Assembly (NCBI GenBank): GCA_037103525.1
Contig: JAZKLR010000248.1
Coordinates: 1,287,984-1,351,983 of the forward strand
Length of the DNA stretch: 64,000 bases
Reading direction: 5' to 3'
From: Ganaspis brasiliensis
Lineage: Eukaryota; Arthropoda; Insecta; Hymenoptera; Figitidae
The position numbers were made by a program, and so were the translations under genes. A model generated the notes under the pieces. It made no database searches and was not told where the DNA came from. It worked only from the letters and a program-made list of their open reading frames with translations. Shown here piece after piece: positions 9,897 through 21,700 of the stretch; the stretch's first letter is position 1, and the number at the start of each line of letters is the position of its first letter.

Positions 9897-9946
9897 ATAT
9901 ATATATATATAATATATATATATATATTATATATATATATATAATC
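9897..9946. repeat. (TA)n microsatellite, near-perfect palindrome
   Basis: Runs of alternating T and A interrupted twice by AA/TT form a stretch of about 50 bp that is nearly its own reverse complement. It lies within the LTR. Confidence 0.9.
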
Positions 9947-10140
9947 TTTAATACAAGATTTCATGTATATTTTATTTCAATTATTAAAAATCAGTGACAT
10001 GTCGGCGTAGAAATCTAAATCGGAATTCGATTTCCCAAACTAATGGAATTTCTATTCCAGGTTTAAATAATTCGCGCTAAAATAAAAATATTGAAAGAGG
10101 GTACACATGTGTGGCGTTTGAATCAAGTTCCGACGTTACA

Positions 10141-10516
10141 CTGGTATTTAAAAATTCGATTAACCTAAACTTCTGTAAAATAAAAATTTTTCTAAATTAA
10201 AGTTCGTTTAAATTGGAATTCTTTGAAATAAAAAGTTGGTTTAAAGGATTTCTGTAAACTAAAAATTCTGTTAAATATGAATTCGGTGATCTAAAAATTC
10301 TGTTAGGTCAAAATTCGGATTAATTTATGTTCGATTGAAAACGTATTCGAAAATGTGAAATTTCGACTAAAAGAGAAGATTCTTCCTAATGAAATTCTAT
10401 GAAATAAATATTCTAAATAATTAATTTTAGTACTTAATCATGCGTCCCCCAAGATTAGAGAAGAATCGAATACTTCAACTTTAATCTGGAATGTCTTTCT
10501 CGAATAAATAAACGAA
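10141..10516. other. Spacer with dispersed AAATTCTG-type repeat
   Basis: No gene is seen. The stretch about 10150-10400 is a run of degenerate short units (TAAAAATTCTGTTA, ATTCGGTGATCTAAAAATTCTG) that recurs at about 21340-21730, including the shared GGTGATCTAAAAATTCTGTT block. It is a dispersed repeat. Confidence 0.6.
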
Positions 10517-12045
10517 TTACTTAACACGAAGTTGAATCTTAGGCTTTTCAATCGCATGAATACTCAAATGACTTCGAACTCCTCGTTCTCCAAAACATAC
10601 CTTACCACACTGAGGACAAGGTAATTCATTGCCTTCCTCGTGAATTTTCTTTCGATGTTCCCTTCTTTGCCCGGCAGTGGCAAAAGTTTCTTCGCATTTT
10701 GGACATTTGAAAGGTTTTTCTCCAGTGTGCTTTCTATAATGATAATCTCGAGACTCTTTAGTTCTAAAACTCATGTCACAAATTTGACAATTAAATGGCT
10801 TCTCTCCAGTGTGAATTAAAATATGATTTTGCAGTGATTTTGACTGATTATATTCTTTTCCACATTGTGCGCATTTAAAACGTTTCTCGCCTCCATGAAT
10901 GTTATTCATATGATTGGTCAAAAGTCGCGCAGTTTTATAAATAATATTGCACTTGTCGCAATGGTGAATCGCCTTAATTTTTACTTTGTGCATTCTTTCT
11001 CTGTGAGACTTTAAGGACAACTGGTGTTTAAATTTCTCATGACAGTCTTCGCACTCGAACAAAGGTTGTAGAGCAGTGAGATCGCTGGTTTTAATTTCAT
11101 GTTGCTCTTTTAAATGCACCTTTAAAGCACGTATAGTTGGGAAGAATTCAGCACAACTCGCACAGTGAAAGGAGCTTAAAATGTTTAAAGTTTTGTCTAT
11201 TTTCCAGTGGCGTTCAAGATGCTCGTTTAAATCTTGTTGACGTCGAAAAGGCTTTGAGCATATCTGACAAACTAATTTATTATCAATTAAATGAGTCTTT
11301 GAATGCGAGCGTAACGAGTTATTTGTCATGAATCCTTGGCCACAATAATCGCAAGAAAAAGGCCTTTCGCCGCTATGACTTCGCATGTGTTCTTTTAGTC
11401 TAGTTCGAAATTGATAAGATTTTCCTGGAAAAAAATTAAACATAGACACAATATTGGAGAAATAGGGAAAATATTAGTGCTAATTTAACTTTTTAAATAG
11501 AGCATTTCTTACCACATAATTCGCAGACATGGGGTCTTGCTCCTTTATGAACGAAGAGATGGTGCTCAAAAAGTGCCTGTTCCGTGCTCAATTGTTTTCC
11601 GCAAGTACTGCAAATAAATTCATTCATGTTCTCTGAGTGACGCATTATGTGATACTCTAATCTGTCTTTGGTCGAGAAGTGTTTGTTGCATAAATTACAA
11701 TGGTATTCTCGTCGAGAAATGACATTGACACCTTGAGCATCAACTTGCAAACAAAGTCCAGGAGTTTTACATTTGGAACAAGTCAATGCGTCGTTCGAAG
11801 ATTCTGGGTTTAATTTCGAAATTATTTCGCCACAGACAACACAATTTAACGATTTTGTTTCAACTGGATCTTCCTTCTTTGGTTTTGTTCGAGATTTATC
11901 CACTGCAGAACTAAAACATTTCAAAAATAAAATGAAGTAATTTGTAAAAAATAATGTTAAAGGGTCTTTACATGACAAAAAAAAGTTTACCTGCAAGTGG
12001 TCCTTCAATTTTAGTACTATTCAGCAAAATTATAGGATTTTCCAT
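10517..12045 (-). CDS. C2H2 zinc-finger protein, 12 fingers, three coding exons
   Basis: Exons (-): 12045-11991, 11902-11513, 11424-10517; together 1353 bases, 450 residues. The start ATG (12045-12043, MENPIILLNS) follows a TATATATA run. Introns have GT..AG ends and both junctions are phase 1. The second junction falls inside a finger and restores C-E-L-C-G-K-S-Y-Q-F. After a low-complexity Lys/Glu N-terminus and a CxxC pair (CVVCGE, CSKC), twelve C2H2 fingers run from about residue 88 to the C-terminus. TGEKPF-type linkers appear only between fingers 9 and 11, which suggests sequence-specific DNA binding by a subset. There is no ZAD domain. It is likely a nuclear DNA-binding regulator; targets cannot be told. 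The first two fingers (YHCNLC, FICSTC) have the same spacing and FST/LSTE signature as the modules in the gene at 18774-26151, so the two are probably related. The first exon lies in the left arm of an inverted duplication. Confidence 0.85.
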
Positions 12046-13010
12046 ATATATATAGCAAAGGATTTTCCAAAATATTGAAAATTGTGAGAGTTATAGCAGT
12101 TTGAATTTTGTTGGTACTTATTTTTCATTTATCAATGACTTCATTATTATTAAACTGATTTTAATAAATCCAACGCCAATTATCAGGGAATATTGTGTAT
12201 TTTATATTAATTGTAGACCGAAAATTTTATTTTTTATTTGGACCAGAAACAAGTGGAAATAAACATTTATTTGCTTTTTTATCAATTTTGACCCTTTTTA
12301 TTTTATTTATTAAAACACAATATTATTTCTTATTCTTTCATCTTTAGTTTAAAAAAAGAAAATCTTGGAGACTTGATTAGATCCTGAGATATCGTCTTTT
12401 TTAGAAGATTAAATTCCTCTAATTCATAGGGAGACAGCAGTGTTGAAGTTTGCATCACATTCATTTGTTTTTCATTGAAATATTTTTTCGCCTGTTTATT
12501 CATGAGAATTTCAGGTACGATCTTAAAAAAGAATGATATCTCAGGACCAAATAAAGTTTCCAAAATATTTTTTTCTTACATTAAAGATAAAAAAATTAGA
12601 TACAATATTGTGTTTTAAAAAATAAATTAAACAGGGATGAAATTGATTAAAAAGCAAGTAAATATTTTATTTCAATTTTTTTTATATTAAAAAATTTAAT
12701 TCTTTGTCTACATTCGATATAAAATATAGGTACAATATTCGCTATAATAATTGAGGTTGGATTCATTAAAATCGGTTTAATAATAATGAAGTTATCGATA
12801 AATAAAAAATAAGTACCATCAAAATTCAAATTGCTATAACTCTCACAATTGTCAATATTTTGGAAAATCCTTTGGAGTCGAATTATCTCTAGTATAGAAC
12901 TATAATTTTGCTGAGTAGCGCTAAAATTGAAGGACCACTTGCAGGTTTACTTTTTTTCTGGACATGTAAAGACCCTAAAGTATTATAAAAATTCTTCAAC
13001 AAAAAGAAAA
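11930..13010. repeat. Inverted duplication of the zinc-finger gene's promoter and first exon
   Basis: The left arm (about 11930-12350) and right arm (about 12560-13010) are reverse complements of each other at high but imperfect identity, separated by about 200 bp. The left arm holds exon 1 of the zinc-finger gene, its splice donor and its upstream region. On the plus strand at about 12896-12945 the right arm holds a decayed copy of the same exon, in which the ATG is lost (GAACTATAAT for GAAAATCCTATAAT) and the donor GTAAAC has become GTTTAC. Homology ends within intron 1. It reads as a head-to-head partial duplication, not a transposon: I see no terminal repeat motif or target duplication. 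Confidence 0.75.
12330..12563 (-). CDS. Hypothetical reading frame in the loop of the inverted duplication
   Basis: A 77-codon frame, starting with a non-ATG codon, occupies the unique loop between the two arms and runs a little into the left arm. The central part (PEILMNKQAKKYF, STLLSPYELEEFNLL) has a protein-like, charged helical composition unlike the surrounding AT-rich noise. No family is recognised, no ATG is present, and splice sites are not convincing. It may be an exon remnant of the duplicated gene or chance. Confidence 0.25.
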   Translation of the reverse strand: METLFGPEISFFFKIVPEILMNKQAKKYFNEKQMNVMQTSTLLSPYELEEFNLLKKTISQDLIKSPRFSFFKLKMKE

Positions 13011-13194
13011 AAAAATTGATTAATTTTTGCTTGGTTGTTGCTAATACTAAGACTAATATTTTAAACAAGCTTGACTCAGAAACAATGTTTTTGCAATTAG
13101 CGGACAGCATAAATAACACTAGTTTACAAAATTAAAAAAATTTTCTAAACTGTGGAATTTGACTGTCATTTCTTATGTAAAATATTCCACTGAA

Positions 13195-13600
13195 TCCAAA
13201 TATGTGTACGTCCGCATGAAAAGGGCCGACTTTGTCGATTTTATTTTTCGAAATATTCGTATTTTTCTAAAAGAGATTCAAATTTTCGAATTTTGTTATA
13301 TTGATGAAAAATAAACTACGTAATGTCCTACGTCGAATCATGCATTTAGCATAACTTTATCGTATTTAAAAACACAAAATGATTTAATTATTAATTTTTA
13401 AAATGCACAGGCGCCAATAGTAATCTTGAACTTTAAACTCATTTTTCTCAAAACTAGGGTTTTGGCACTTCCAACTTTAAATGCTTGTAGCTTTGTGAAT
13501 TTTTCATCTAGAAGGGTCCAAGACCTCTCAAAATTTACGAAATTTAATACTAGGGTGTACGTTAAAAAGTCGACTTTCAATTTTTGTTTACGTTACCCCC
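13195..13600. mobile_element. MITE-like repeat, copy A of a family seen again at 24148
   Basis: It begins with ATATGTGTACGTCCGC and carries AAAAGGG shortly after, matching the start of the element at 24148-24512 (ATATGTGTACGTTCAC..AAAAGGG). An interior block (AATGTCCTACGTCGAATCAT) matches that element's interior in the reverse orientation. The right end holds another GTGTACGT motif near 13556. Its boundaries are approximate and I found no clear target duplication. Confidence 0.5.
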
Positions 13601-14065
13601 CCAGTTTGGTTCCATTATAAAAAAAAAAATTCTGTAAAATTGCAGCCTGATTGCTATATTTATTTAGCTATATTTTAAGGCAGCGTTTTTAGAAAAATTT
13701 AATTTTCTAAATTTTGAAGTTGGTGGATGTTCAAAAATGGATAAAAAATACATTGAAATATTTGCAGCGTTTTATCACATAAATATTCAGGGAAACTCAA
13801 TAGATCTTCTTATTCTTTTTGCGACCCACAGTGGGACAAAACCGGCTCTTCATGAACAAATTGACTTGTAGGTCACAATTATTGACGGATTAACATGTAT
13901 TTTTTTAATTTAAAGCTTATTAAATTGTGCAAAGATTTGTTAAGACCGATTGTTAAATTTTTACTTGTTTTAAAGTTATTAAAAATTGAGCAATAAATAA
14001 TATTGAATCTTTATTTTTTTAATTTTTACTAAAAGCTTTTAAATACCAATACAATAGGGGAGACC

Positions 14066-14256
14066 GGGGCTACTTGGCGCACTTTTCACTCTTTGTTAAT
14101 TGGCTCTGTCAATTTTTGTACACATGAAAACTATATTGTACACAAACTTTGCTTAACATCTCAGCCTTGATTTAAAAAAACAAAAGTTCCAAAAAAAGTT
14201 GTACTTTTTTTTAGAACAGACTTTTTGGAAAAAACAAAAGTGCGCCAACCAGCCCC
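14066..14256. mobile_element. 191-bp MITE with 21-bp terminal inverted repeats
   Basis: The left end GGGGCTACTTGGCGCACTTT pairs with the right end (AAAGTGCGCCAACCAGCCCC); the repeats differ at two positions over 21 bp. The interior is A/T homopolymer-rich. The G-rich ends resemble non-autonomous pogo/Tc1-type elements, but the superfamily is a guess. Confidence 0.65.
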
Positions 14257-15590
14257 AATAAAAAATAATAATTTGTTATTCGGGTCCAAATTTAAAAAAA
14301 GTGTATTTGTTTCTAAAAAATTGTGTTTTTTAAAAGAAAAAAAAATATTTTCTTTTTTCTGTAAATACAGTGGTTCAGAGTTATATGTGATTAAAAAAAG
14401 GTCTATTTTTAAAAATCTCAAATTTTAAAAATTTATAACCCGAAAATTTGGCCTCTTATAAAAAAACAAGGAAATACGTATCTAATATTTTTTTACAAGG
14501 TTCAAAGAAAAAATAGATTTAATCTATTTTAAAATGTGGACTGTAAATTTGACATGGAATCGCCCATAAGCAATTCATTAGGTATCTCTAAACAAATCGT
14601 GGAATACAACCAATCGTAGTTTTTTCGTTAAAAAAAAAAGAAATTCTAAAAAAGAATTTCTAATTCATTAAAATTACTGATTATTGCTTAATTATTTATA
14701 AAAATGGTTTATTATAAATGAAATTATTAACACTTAGTCATATTCTGGCAAATGTCTAGTTATGAAGAACGAATGTATGCACGTAGTCTAAAAAAAAACT
14801 TTAAATTCATAAAAATTACGGATTCTTGCTTAATTTTTTATAAAAATTGTATATAACAAATTAAATTATTGTCATTTACTCACATTCTGGCAAATGTCCA
14901 TTTATGAAGAACAAATTAAAAGGGCCTTAATTATTTTATACTACTTATTTTTTTCAAAAACTCAATTCACTTTTTTTTGCATTTTGTCAAAGTATATGAT
15001 TTCAGCAATATATAAATATATTTTTAGGTTATTCAGTCAAAATTTAATACGATAGAAAGCATAAAAAGAGCCTCGGAAGGTGTTTTCAGAGTCAGACATC
15101 TGTTTCAAGTTGGTGACCACTGTTGATGAAAAACTACTGAACCGATTTTGTTCAAATTTTGTGGGCTTTTTAAATGCAAAACTTTCCTTTTTACAGGTGG
15201 GAAATCATTTTTTATTTTGTTTTTTTTTTTTAGTGAAAATCGAAAAGTAGAGTTTAAGCGGTTGCTATTTTGTCAAAAATTGATTTTTTTTAAATCCTTC
15301 GATTAAGGACTAGATTATCTTCTACTTTAACTAAATTCATTGGAATTTTGTGTTATAAATAAACCAACTCTTCATAATTGTGGTCACCGCAAACCATATT
15401 TTCTATGAAGACTTTAACAAGATCTAGCATTACACCTCTAAAAAGAACTTAATTTCAAAAAAGTGCAAAAATATCTTACAATTATGTACAAAATGTAGTT
15501 AATATCACTTTGCCTTTTTATATTTTCATAATAAAAATAATTTAAATTAATAGCAGTTTTATATTTGAAATGTTAGCCTCAATTTTAAAG

Positions 15591-15649
15591 TGTTACTTTC
15601 CTCCTTCGTGCTGTTACTTTCCACCTCAGGAGTGAGGAGGAAAGTAACA
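15591..15649. repeat. Short perfect hairpin
   Basis: TGTTACTTTCCTCC at 15591 and its exact complement GGAGGAAAGTAACA ending at 15649 enclose a 31-bp loop that repeats GTTACTTTCC once more. It is probably a remnant of a small foldback element. Confidence 0.6.
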
Positions 15650-15984
15650 AATAAAGAGCTGATTAAAAAGTCGTGCAGTGAACTATCAAATTATTATTAA
15701 TGTTTAACTCCAATTATATTTAATAGGTGAAAGTCCAAGCTTTCGATTAAGGTATTAGTCGCGTAAATGCTCCCGCAAAACTCCCGCAAAATAAAAAGAA
15801 CAATAAATAAACAATCTCTAAATCATTGGTAGAAATCACTAATTCCGTTGTAAAGAGCGGACAAAATTATGGAAATCGATTGGATGCTTAAAACATTTTT
15901 GGTCGGGTTTTTGTCAAACCAACATCAGATTTTCATGCAGGGACTAAGAGCCGCTAAATAAAAATTTAATAATTTTATTTAGAA

Positions 15985-16720
15985 TTAATTGTTCATATCG
16001 ATGCGGATAGACAAAATGAATTTTTCTTATTTTACGGTTTTTAGCTGTAATGTCGACTTTGACTGCTTTAAATTCCTAAAATAACAATTTTAGCTTTAAA
16101 TCAGTAATCAACGATCTAAATTCTATATAAAACAGCAATTTAAATTTCAAATCAGTAATCAGCAATCTAAAAACTACGTATGAAAAAAAAATGTAATTAA
16201 ACATCATAGACTAATGACTATTTTTACTCCTTTGGACTGCTCTAAACTCCTATAAAATGACAATTTTAACTTCTAATCAGTAATCAGCAATCTTAAAACT
16301 ACATACGTATAGAAAAGCAAAATAACCAATTAAACAACATAATTTTGCATATCAATACGGAAAGACAAGATGATTTTTTTATATTTTACGATTTTTTGCT
16401 ATTTTGATGATTTTGACTCCTTTTGACTACTTTAAACTCCTAAAATGACAATTTTAAGATCTAATTAGTATTTCACGATCTGGAAACTACGTATGGAAAA
16501 GAAAAATAATTATTATACAACATAGTTTTGCATATTAATACCAACAGACAGAATGAATTTATAATATTTTACAATTTTTAGCTATTTTGACGATTTTGAC
16601 GATTTTGACTCTTTCTGACTGCTCTAAACTATTAAAATGGCAATTTTAACTTTTAATCTGTAATCAGCAATCTAGAAACTGCATATAAAAAAGTAAAATA
16701 ACGATTTAAACGACATAATA
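15985..16720. repeat. Degenerate tandem repeat, period about 180 bp, about four units
   Basis: The landmark GCATATCAATACGGAAAGAC near 16347 recurs as GCATATTAATACCAACAGAC near 16529 and as TTCATATCGATGCGGATAGAC near 15991. Between them, AATCAGTAATCAGCAATCT and TGACTGCTYTAAACTCCTAAAATG recur once per unit. Units have diverged and some spacing is uneven (about 175-182 bp). It may be a fragment of a satellite family; no open frame crosses it. Confidence 0.75.
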
Positions 16721-17099
16721 TTTTTTATGAAATTAAAGGTAGTTAAATTTTCTATTAAAAGTGTGTGAAACTTTTTTCAATCAGATTATCAGTTAAGTAA
16801 GTAGCTATTTATAAAATTGTCGAGAATTTTGCTTCGTTTTTAACAAAATTTCACAAAAAATTGAGTTTTACTGTAAATTTTACTTTTGGTTTCTGTTTTG
16901 GACATCAAGATACGATCTTTTAGAAAGAAAATGAGCATTTTGTGATAAAATTTGGATTGTAAATGTAGATTTTATAAGCACTTAAGTGATAATACAGAAA
17001 ATCTATTTTTACCAAATTTTGTGAATTATGAACGACATATAATACTGTTAAAGCTTTAAATAAATTTTGAACATTAAAAGTGGTCCAAGTTTGATTTCC

Positions 17100-17330
17100 C
17101 GCGTCTTTTGGTGAATATTATCTGTTTCTCGGATAAGGAACCAACAAAAATCACCAATTATTATTTTTTTGGCATGAAAGTTTGGTAGCCTCGTTCCATG
17201 ATCTTTTTTTTATTGGTGAAAACGTTCGCCGTGTTCATTACTATCATCGCTTAAATTTTTAGGGAAAAAATCCAAGTGAAAGTGGAGTTTTAAGGATATA
17301 CGTGAGCGACTTTATCTGATAAAAGTTAAA
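17100..17330 (-). pseudogene. Decayed transposon-associated coding fragment
   Basis: On the minus strand the stretch reads through a protein-like block (LHFHLDFFPKNLSDDS then NEHGERFHQ) before a stop and further broken frames. I recall the motif HLDFFPxN...DEHGERFHQ from a hypothetical protein that recurs in arthropod repeats, but I could not search. Stops and frame breaks show it is not functional. Confidence 0.45.
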
Positions 17331-17619
17331 CCACAAAGCTCATCTGTTTTATATAATCCTATTTATTTTTAAAAAAATGATGTAACAAAATGTATCGAAT
17401 ATCTCGCTTTCATTGTTGTCGAAAACTTGATTGGCTAACCAATCCCTTGAAGTTTCTCATATAACTAATTACTTTTATTGAAACATATAAATAAATAATC
17501 AAATATCAAAAAAAATTTATGATTAAGTTATTGTTTATTTGTATTTTATTATAATTTGAATTACTAGTAAAGAACTTTTATCAAGGGGATTTATAGTTAT
17601 GATTCTAAATTTAATTTAA

Positions 17620-18060
17620 ACGATTAAAATTCCAATGGACTTTCATTCCATAAAAATTTTAATTGTTAAGAACTTTAGTATAATGAAATTTGAATTAATC
17701 TTTATTATAATCATTAGTCAAAACATTTAGTGTAAAAAATTGTAGCCGAACCTAAATTTCTTTCATCCAACTTTTACACGATCTAAATTTACGTTTTTTC
17801 TAATTTTATTCAAATGAAATTCAAACGATCCAAATTTTGAGATTTAATCAATTTGAATTCAAACTGTTATTAATTTCTGTGAATTAAAATTTTGGTTAAT
17901 CTAATTTTCAATTAATTCAAACTTTAATTTTCAATTTTTTCAAGCTTTATCAACCCTAATTTTAACATTTTATTATGACACAATTTTAATTTATTACAAA
18001 TTTCAATCAATTCTAATTTTTATAAGCGATAATTTATAGTGATGAAAATTTTATTTGATT
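17620..18060. repeat. Degenerate AATTTTAATT-type AT repeat
   Basis: Loosely repeated 17-20 bp units of the kind AATTTTAATTYATYCAAATT run through this stretch. The same texture returns at 42060-42640 in the LRR-gene intron. It is low complexity, with no gene. Confidence 0.5.
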
Positions 18061-18773
18061 CTAAGTTGAATTGAATGCATTTAAACTTCATTTTCTAAAT
18101 TTTGAGAATAGGATTTCTTTATATTCTTCGAATGACTACAAGATTCATTACATCAGACTTCACGAATACTTTAAACTGTTTTAAGATTAGTAGGTTGGAA
18201 TTGACGTTTTTTTTTAAATACTATGTTACATTTTTATTTAATAATATTATCTGCTAACGTCATAAAATTATGTACAAAGGTTTGTATTATTATTCCTCCA
18301 CACCTAGTTTTCAAATAAAATGTATTGCTTTTCATTTCTATCATAATTTTTTTTTTAATATGAGGACAATTTTGACGATTCCCGTAGGAATCAAAGTTAA
18401 AAGTGCGTAATTTAAAATCCTTATAACTCCATAAATCCGTAGTGAATCGACTCCAAACTTTGTAAAGATGTTTTTTTTTACAGAAAATTTGTAATATCTA
18501 TAATAAAAACAGGGTTTTATCATTTCCAAAAAACGCTCACGTACATCTGAAGTTTACCGGCTTTGCAAATGTCTTTATACTCTACTAAGAGGGGCAGAGT
18601 CTTGAAATTCCAAAACATTGAAAATTTTGTTGCTATAAGAAAATAAAAAGACAACAATGACACATGATAAAATGAAGAAACATCTATGAGATAGCACTGT
18701 TTTCGTGTTTTCATTACTGTGAAACTGTAAGTCAGCTTCATTTCTTAACTCTTTAAACTTTTCAGAAAATTAC

Positions 18774-21700
18774 TTACATTTTTTTAATCTTTAGTCTCAC
18801 TTTAGTTGTTTTTACTCCTTTATGTTTCAGTTGATGTTTACTGAGCGAAAATGTATTGGAAAAACCCTTTCCACATGTCAAGCAATTAAAAGCTTTTGTA
18901 CTTCTGTGCGTATATTGGTAATGTTCCCAAAGAGCATCTTCATTTGTAAATTCTTTTTCACATTCCATACAAATAAAATTGTCCATTTGTTCTAATTCAT
19001 GTCTCTTGACGTGGAATTCAAATCTTTTTTTGTGATGATATTGAGCTCCACATTTGGCACAAATTATAACTGGTTTTGATTTTGGCAAATCGACGATTTT
19101 GATTTCTTTTCCTTCTAAAATTTTACACCATCTTTATTAGCAGTTGAAAAGTTACTGTACTAAAGGGAATTCTTTTATTATAAAATATAAATAGAGATGG
19201 GAACTGTAATGGATTAAATAATTTCTTAAAATCATAAGTGCATACGTGAAACCATAAAATGTTGTATTATATATATATCTTGTTTTTCAGCATTTTATAA
19301 ATATAAAAACAGAATATTGCATATTACAAGTATTCTTGCAACACTTAATTATTTTATTGTATAATGTCAGGGAAATTAATTCAAAATGTTCAAATTTTCT
19401 TCATTTTATTTCATGAACATTTTCTTAGAGAAAGCAATAAGTTCATATTTTTAAAAATTGACAAATTTAAATTTCTTTTAAATTTGAAAATTGCGATTTA
19501 TCCTATAAAATTTTCACAACATAGAAACTTTTTATCGGCAAATAGATTCTTCAAATTTTAGACAAATATAATATAAATATATATTATAAATTATATTATA
19601 AATGGCTTAAAAATTTTAATGCTTATGTTTAAAAACACTTCTGTCCGATTTTAGATTTTAGTAGTAACATTAACAACATCGAATTTTATTTCAATTCGTT
19701 ATGCCGTTTTCAATTTATCGTGATCACAAAAAAAAGTACACACACATACATACTTACATTAAGTGTACTTTTGAACTAGAACTCATATAAAACACTTCTA
19801 GATAGAGGAAAGTTTATTTGAAGCATTTTAACAAATTTGTAACTTTGAAGGAATACAAAGCCTTCTACACGAGGTATCAAAATGTCAGGGATCACAGTGG
19901 TTTCTTCGTTCAATTTTAGGTGAAAAATGGGATTTCGATTTTCAAAAAAGGGGATTTTGTAAATTAAGAAAAAAGGGTTATATTAATAATTCAAGTTTTC
20001 TTTTACAAAATTTTATTGTTTCTTTTTCTTCAAAACAATTTTATTAATTAATTTAGTCTTTTTTTGTTCAATTTGTTTATGAAAATTTTAAAAGAAAGAG
20101 CACTTTCGGAAATACAAAAATTTATCATTTAATAGGTTGTCTGTTCAATGACGAGAAGATGGTTGTTGCAATTAAATATTTTTAAAAATAATTTTTAAGT
20201 TCAAATGGTTTTTTAAATTATTTATTTAATAATTAGATTTTAAACAGGAAACATAAAAATCTGTGATGTAAAATGTTCTGATATAATGTTAAAGAAATTA
20301 AATTAAAAATCTTTTAACGAAATATGACAAAATCAATTCAAATTATTTTTATTAATCTCCTTTACTGTATTTTTATATTTTCTAATTCAAAACAATTAAT
20401 TTTTGTTTGAAATAAGTAAATATATTTCATAAACAATTTTTTTTCATCCAATAAAATAAATTTGATGTATGTCCGCAAGAATACATGGTTTTATTTTATG
20501 ATGCAAAACTAGTAATATTTGTTTAAAACGAGTAAAAAATATTTAATAAAAAATTTTTTTATCCAATAAATTAATTTGCTTTAATTAATTAAGAATACAT
20601 GGTAATAAAAAAATTATATAACTTTTTAAAATAATTTCATTTTAATTATGTTTTTTTTCATGTTTCCTGTTTAAAATTTAAATAAATTCAATAAATAATA
20701 ATAAAAAACCATTTGAAGTTACAAAAGTTTTTTTTAAACATTTAAATTCAATAACTAATTTCTCATCATTGTACAGACACCCTAAAAAAGGATAAACTTT
20801 TGCATTTCCAAAAGTGGAAAAATAGAAACTTTTTGAAAAAAAGAAGGTCAAAGAAGAGAAAAATCTTGATTTTAGGTGTTTTAGGTGATTTTTCTAAAAA
20901 AAGTGGAAAATAAGGGGAAAAGGGTAAAAAAGGGGGATTAGGTGAAAAAGGGAAGAAACTGTGATCCCTGAAATGTAAGTAGACCGAATTAATGTCAAAT
21001 TAGACAAGCGATTTTATTTCATATTATAATTTCATTTTTATTACGTTTCAAAAGATTTTAAATTTTTCGTTGATTTTCTTATTTATTTTCATTTTTTGCT
21101 TCTTTGTGTAGGAAGAATTGTATTCCTTCTAATTTACAAACTTTTGAAAATTCTTTAAGTTAACTTTCCTTTATTTAAAAATGTGATACATGAATTTTGT
21201 GATATATGAATTGATTTTGGATCAAATGTCCATATACATGTATGTACCTATGTATAAGTTCATAAAAACTTTTATTTAACAGAATTTTCACATTACAGCA
21301 TTTTTTTCAAATAGAATTTTAAATGCATCGAATATTTTAATGTTAAATGTTCCACTTGACCGAATCTTCGTTTATCCGAATTCTAATTTTCACGAATTCT
21401 TATTTTATAGAATTCTTAAAACGCGGAATTTTTATCTGACCGAATTTTCAAGTGGACGAAGAAACATCGGAAACAAAGATTTCGGCACAAAAATTATAAA
21501 ATTGACCAATCACAATTTTCTTCTTAATTACTGAATTGTTATTTTTTAAATTTGCACCAAAAACAAACATGAAAAATTCTGATAAAATAAAAAATCGGTG
21601 ATCTAAAAATTCTGTTTGGTAAAAATTCTGGTTAATTGAAATTCAATTGAAAAAAATTCGAAAAATAAAGATTCAGCTAAAAGAAATTCTAACAGATAAA

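Larger units (their letters stand above)
7667..10140 (+). mobile_element. 3' long terminal repeat of the gypsy-type element (2474 bp)
   Basis: It starts with TGTAACGTCG at 7667-7676 and ends with the exact reverse complement CGACGTTACA at 10131-10140, giving TG...CA ends in a perfect 10-bp terminal inverted repeat. A short purine run (GATGGGGG, 7659-7666) directly before it fits the polypurine tract that primes plus-strand synthesis. A TATATAAAT box-like motif near 7699 and AATAAA motifs near 7720 are candidate promoter and poly(A) signals. The interior is AT-rich, with one GC-richer patch (8030-8160), a 62-bp tandem repeat and a TA microsatellite. The matching 5' LTR and the target duplication lie outside the window, so LTR identity (age) cannot be measured here. 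Open frames such as 8848-9350 come from the tandem repeat and are not considered genes. Confidence 0.85.
12046..18773. other. Intergenic region between the two zinc-finger genes
   Basis: No host gene is recognised over this 6.7 kb. It holds the inverted duplication, TIR-like elements (13195-13600, 14066-14256), a small hairpin (15591-15649), a 180-bp tandem repeat (15985-16720), a decayed transposon coding fragment (about 17100-17330) and a degenerate AT repeat (17620-18060). The rest is AT-rich sequence in which I see nothing. Confidence 0.6.

Noticed and set aside
15985..16720. Possible CRISPR-like array
   Set aside because: Units are about 180 bp, diverged along their whole length and without unique spacers, in an animal genome; this is a tandem satellite-type repeat.
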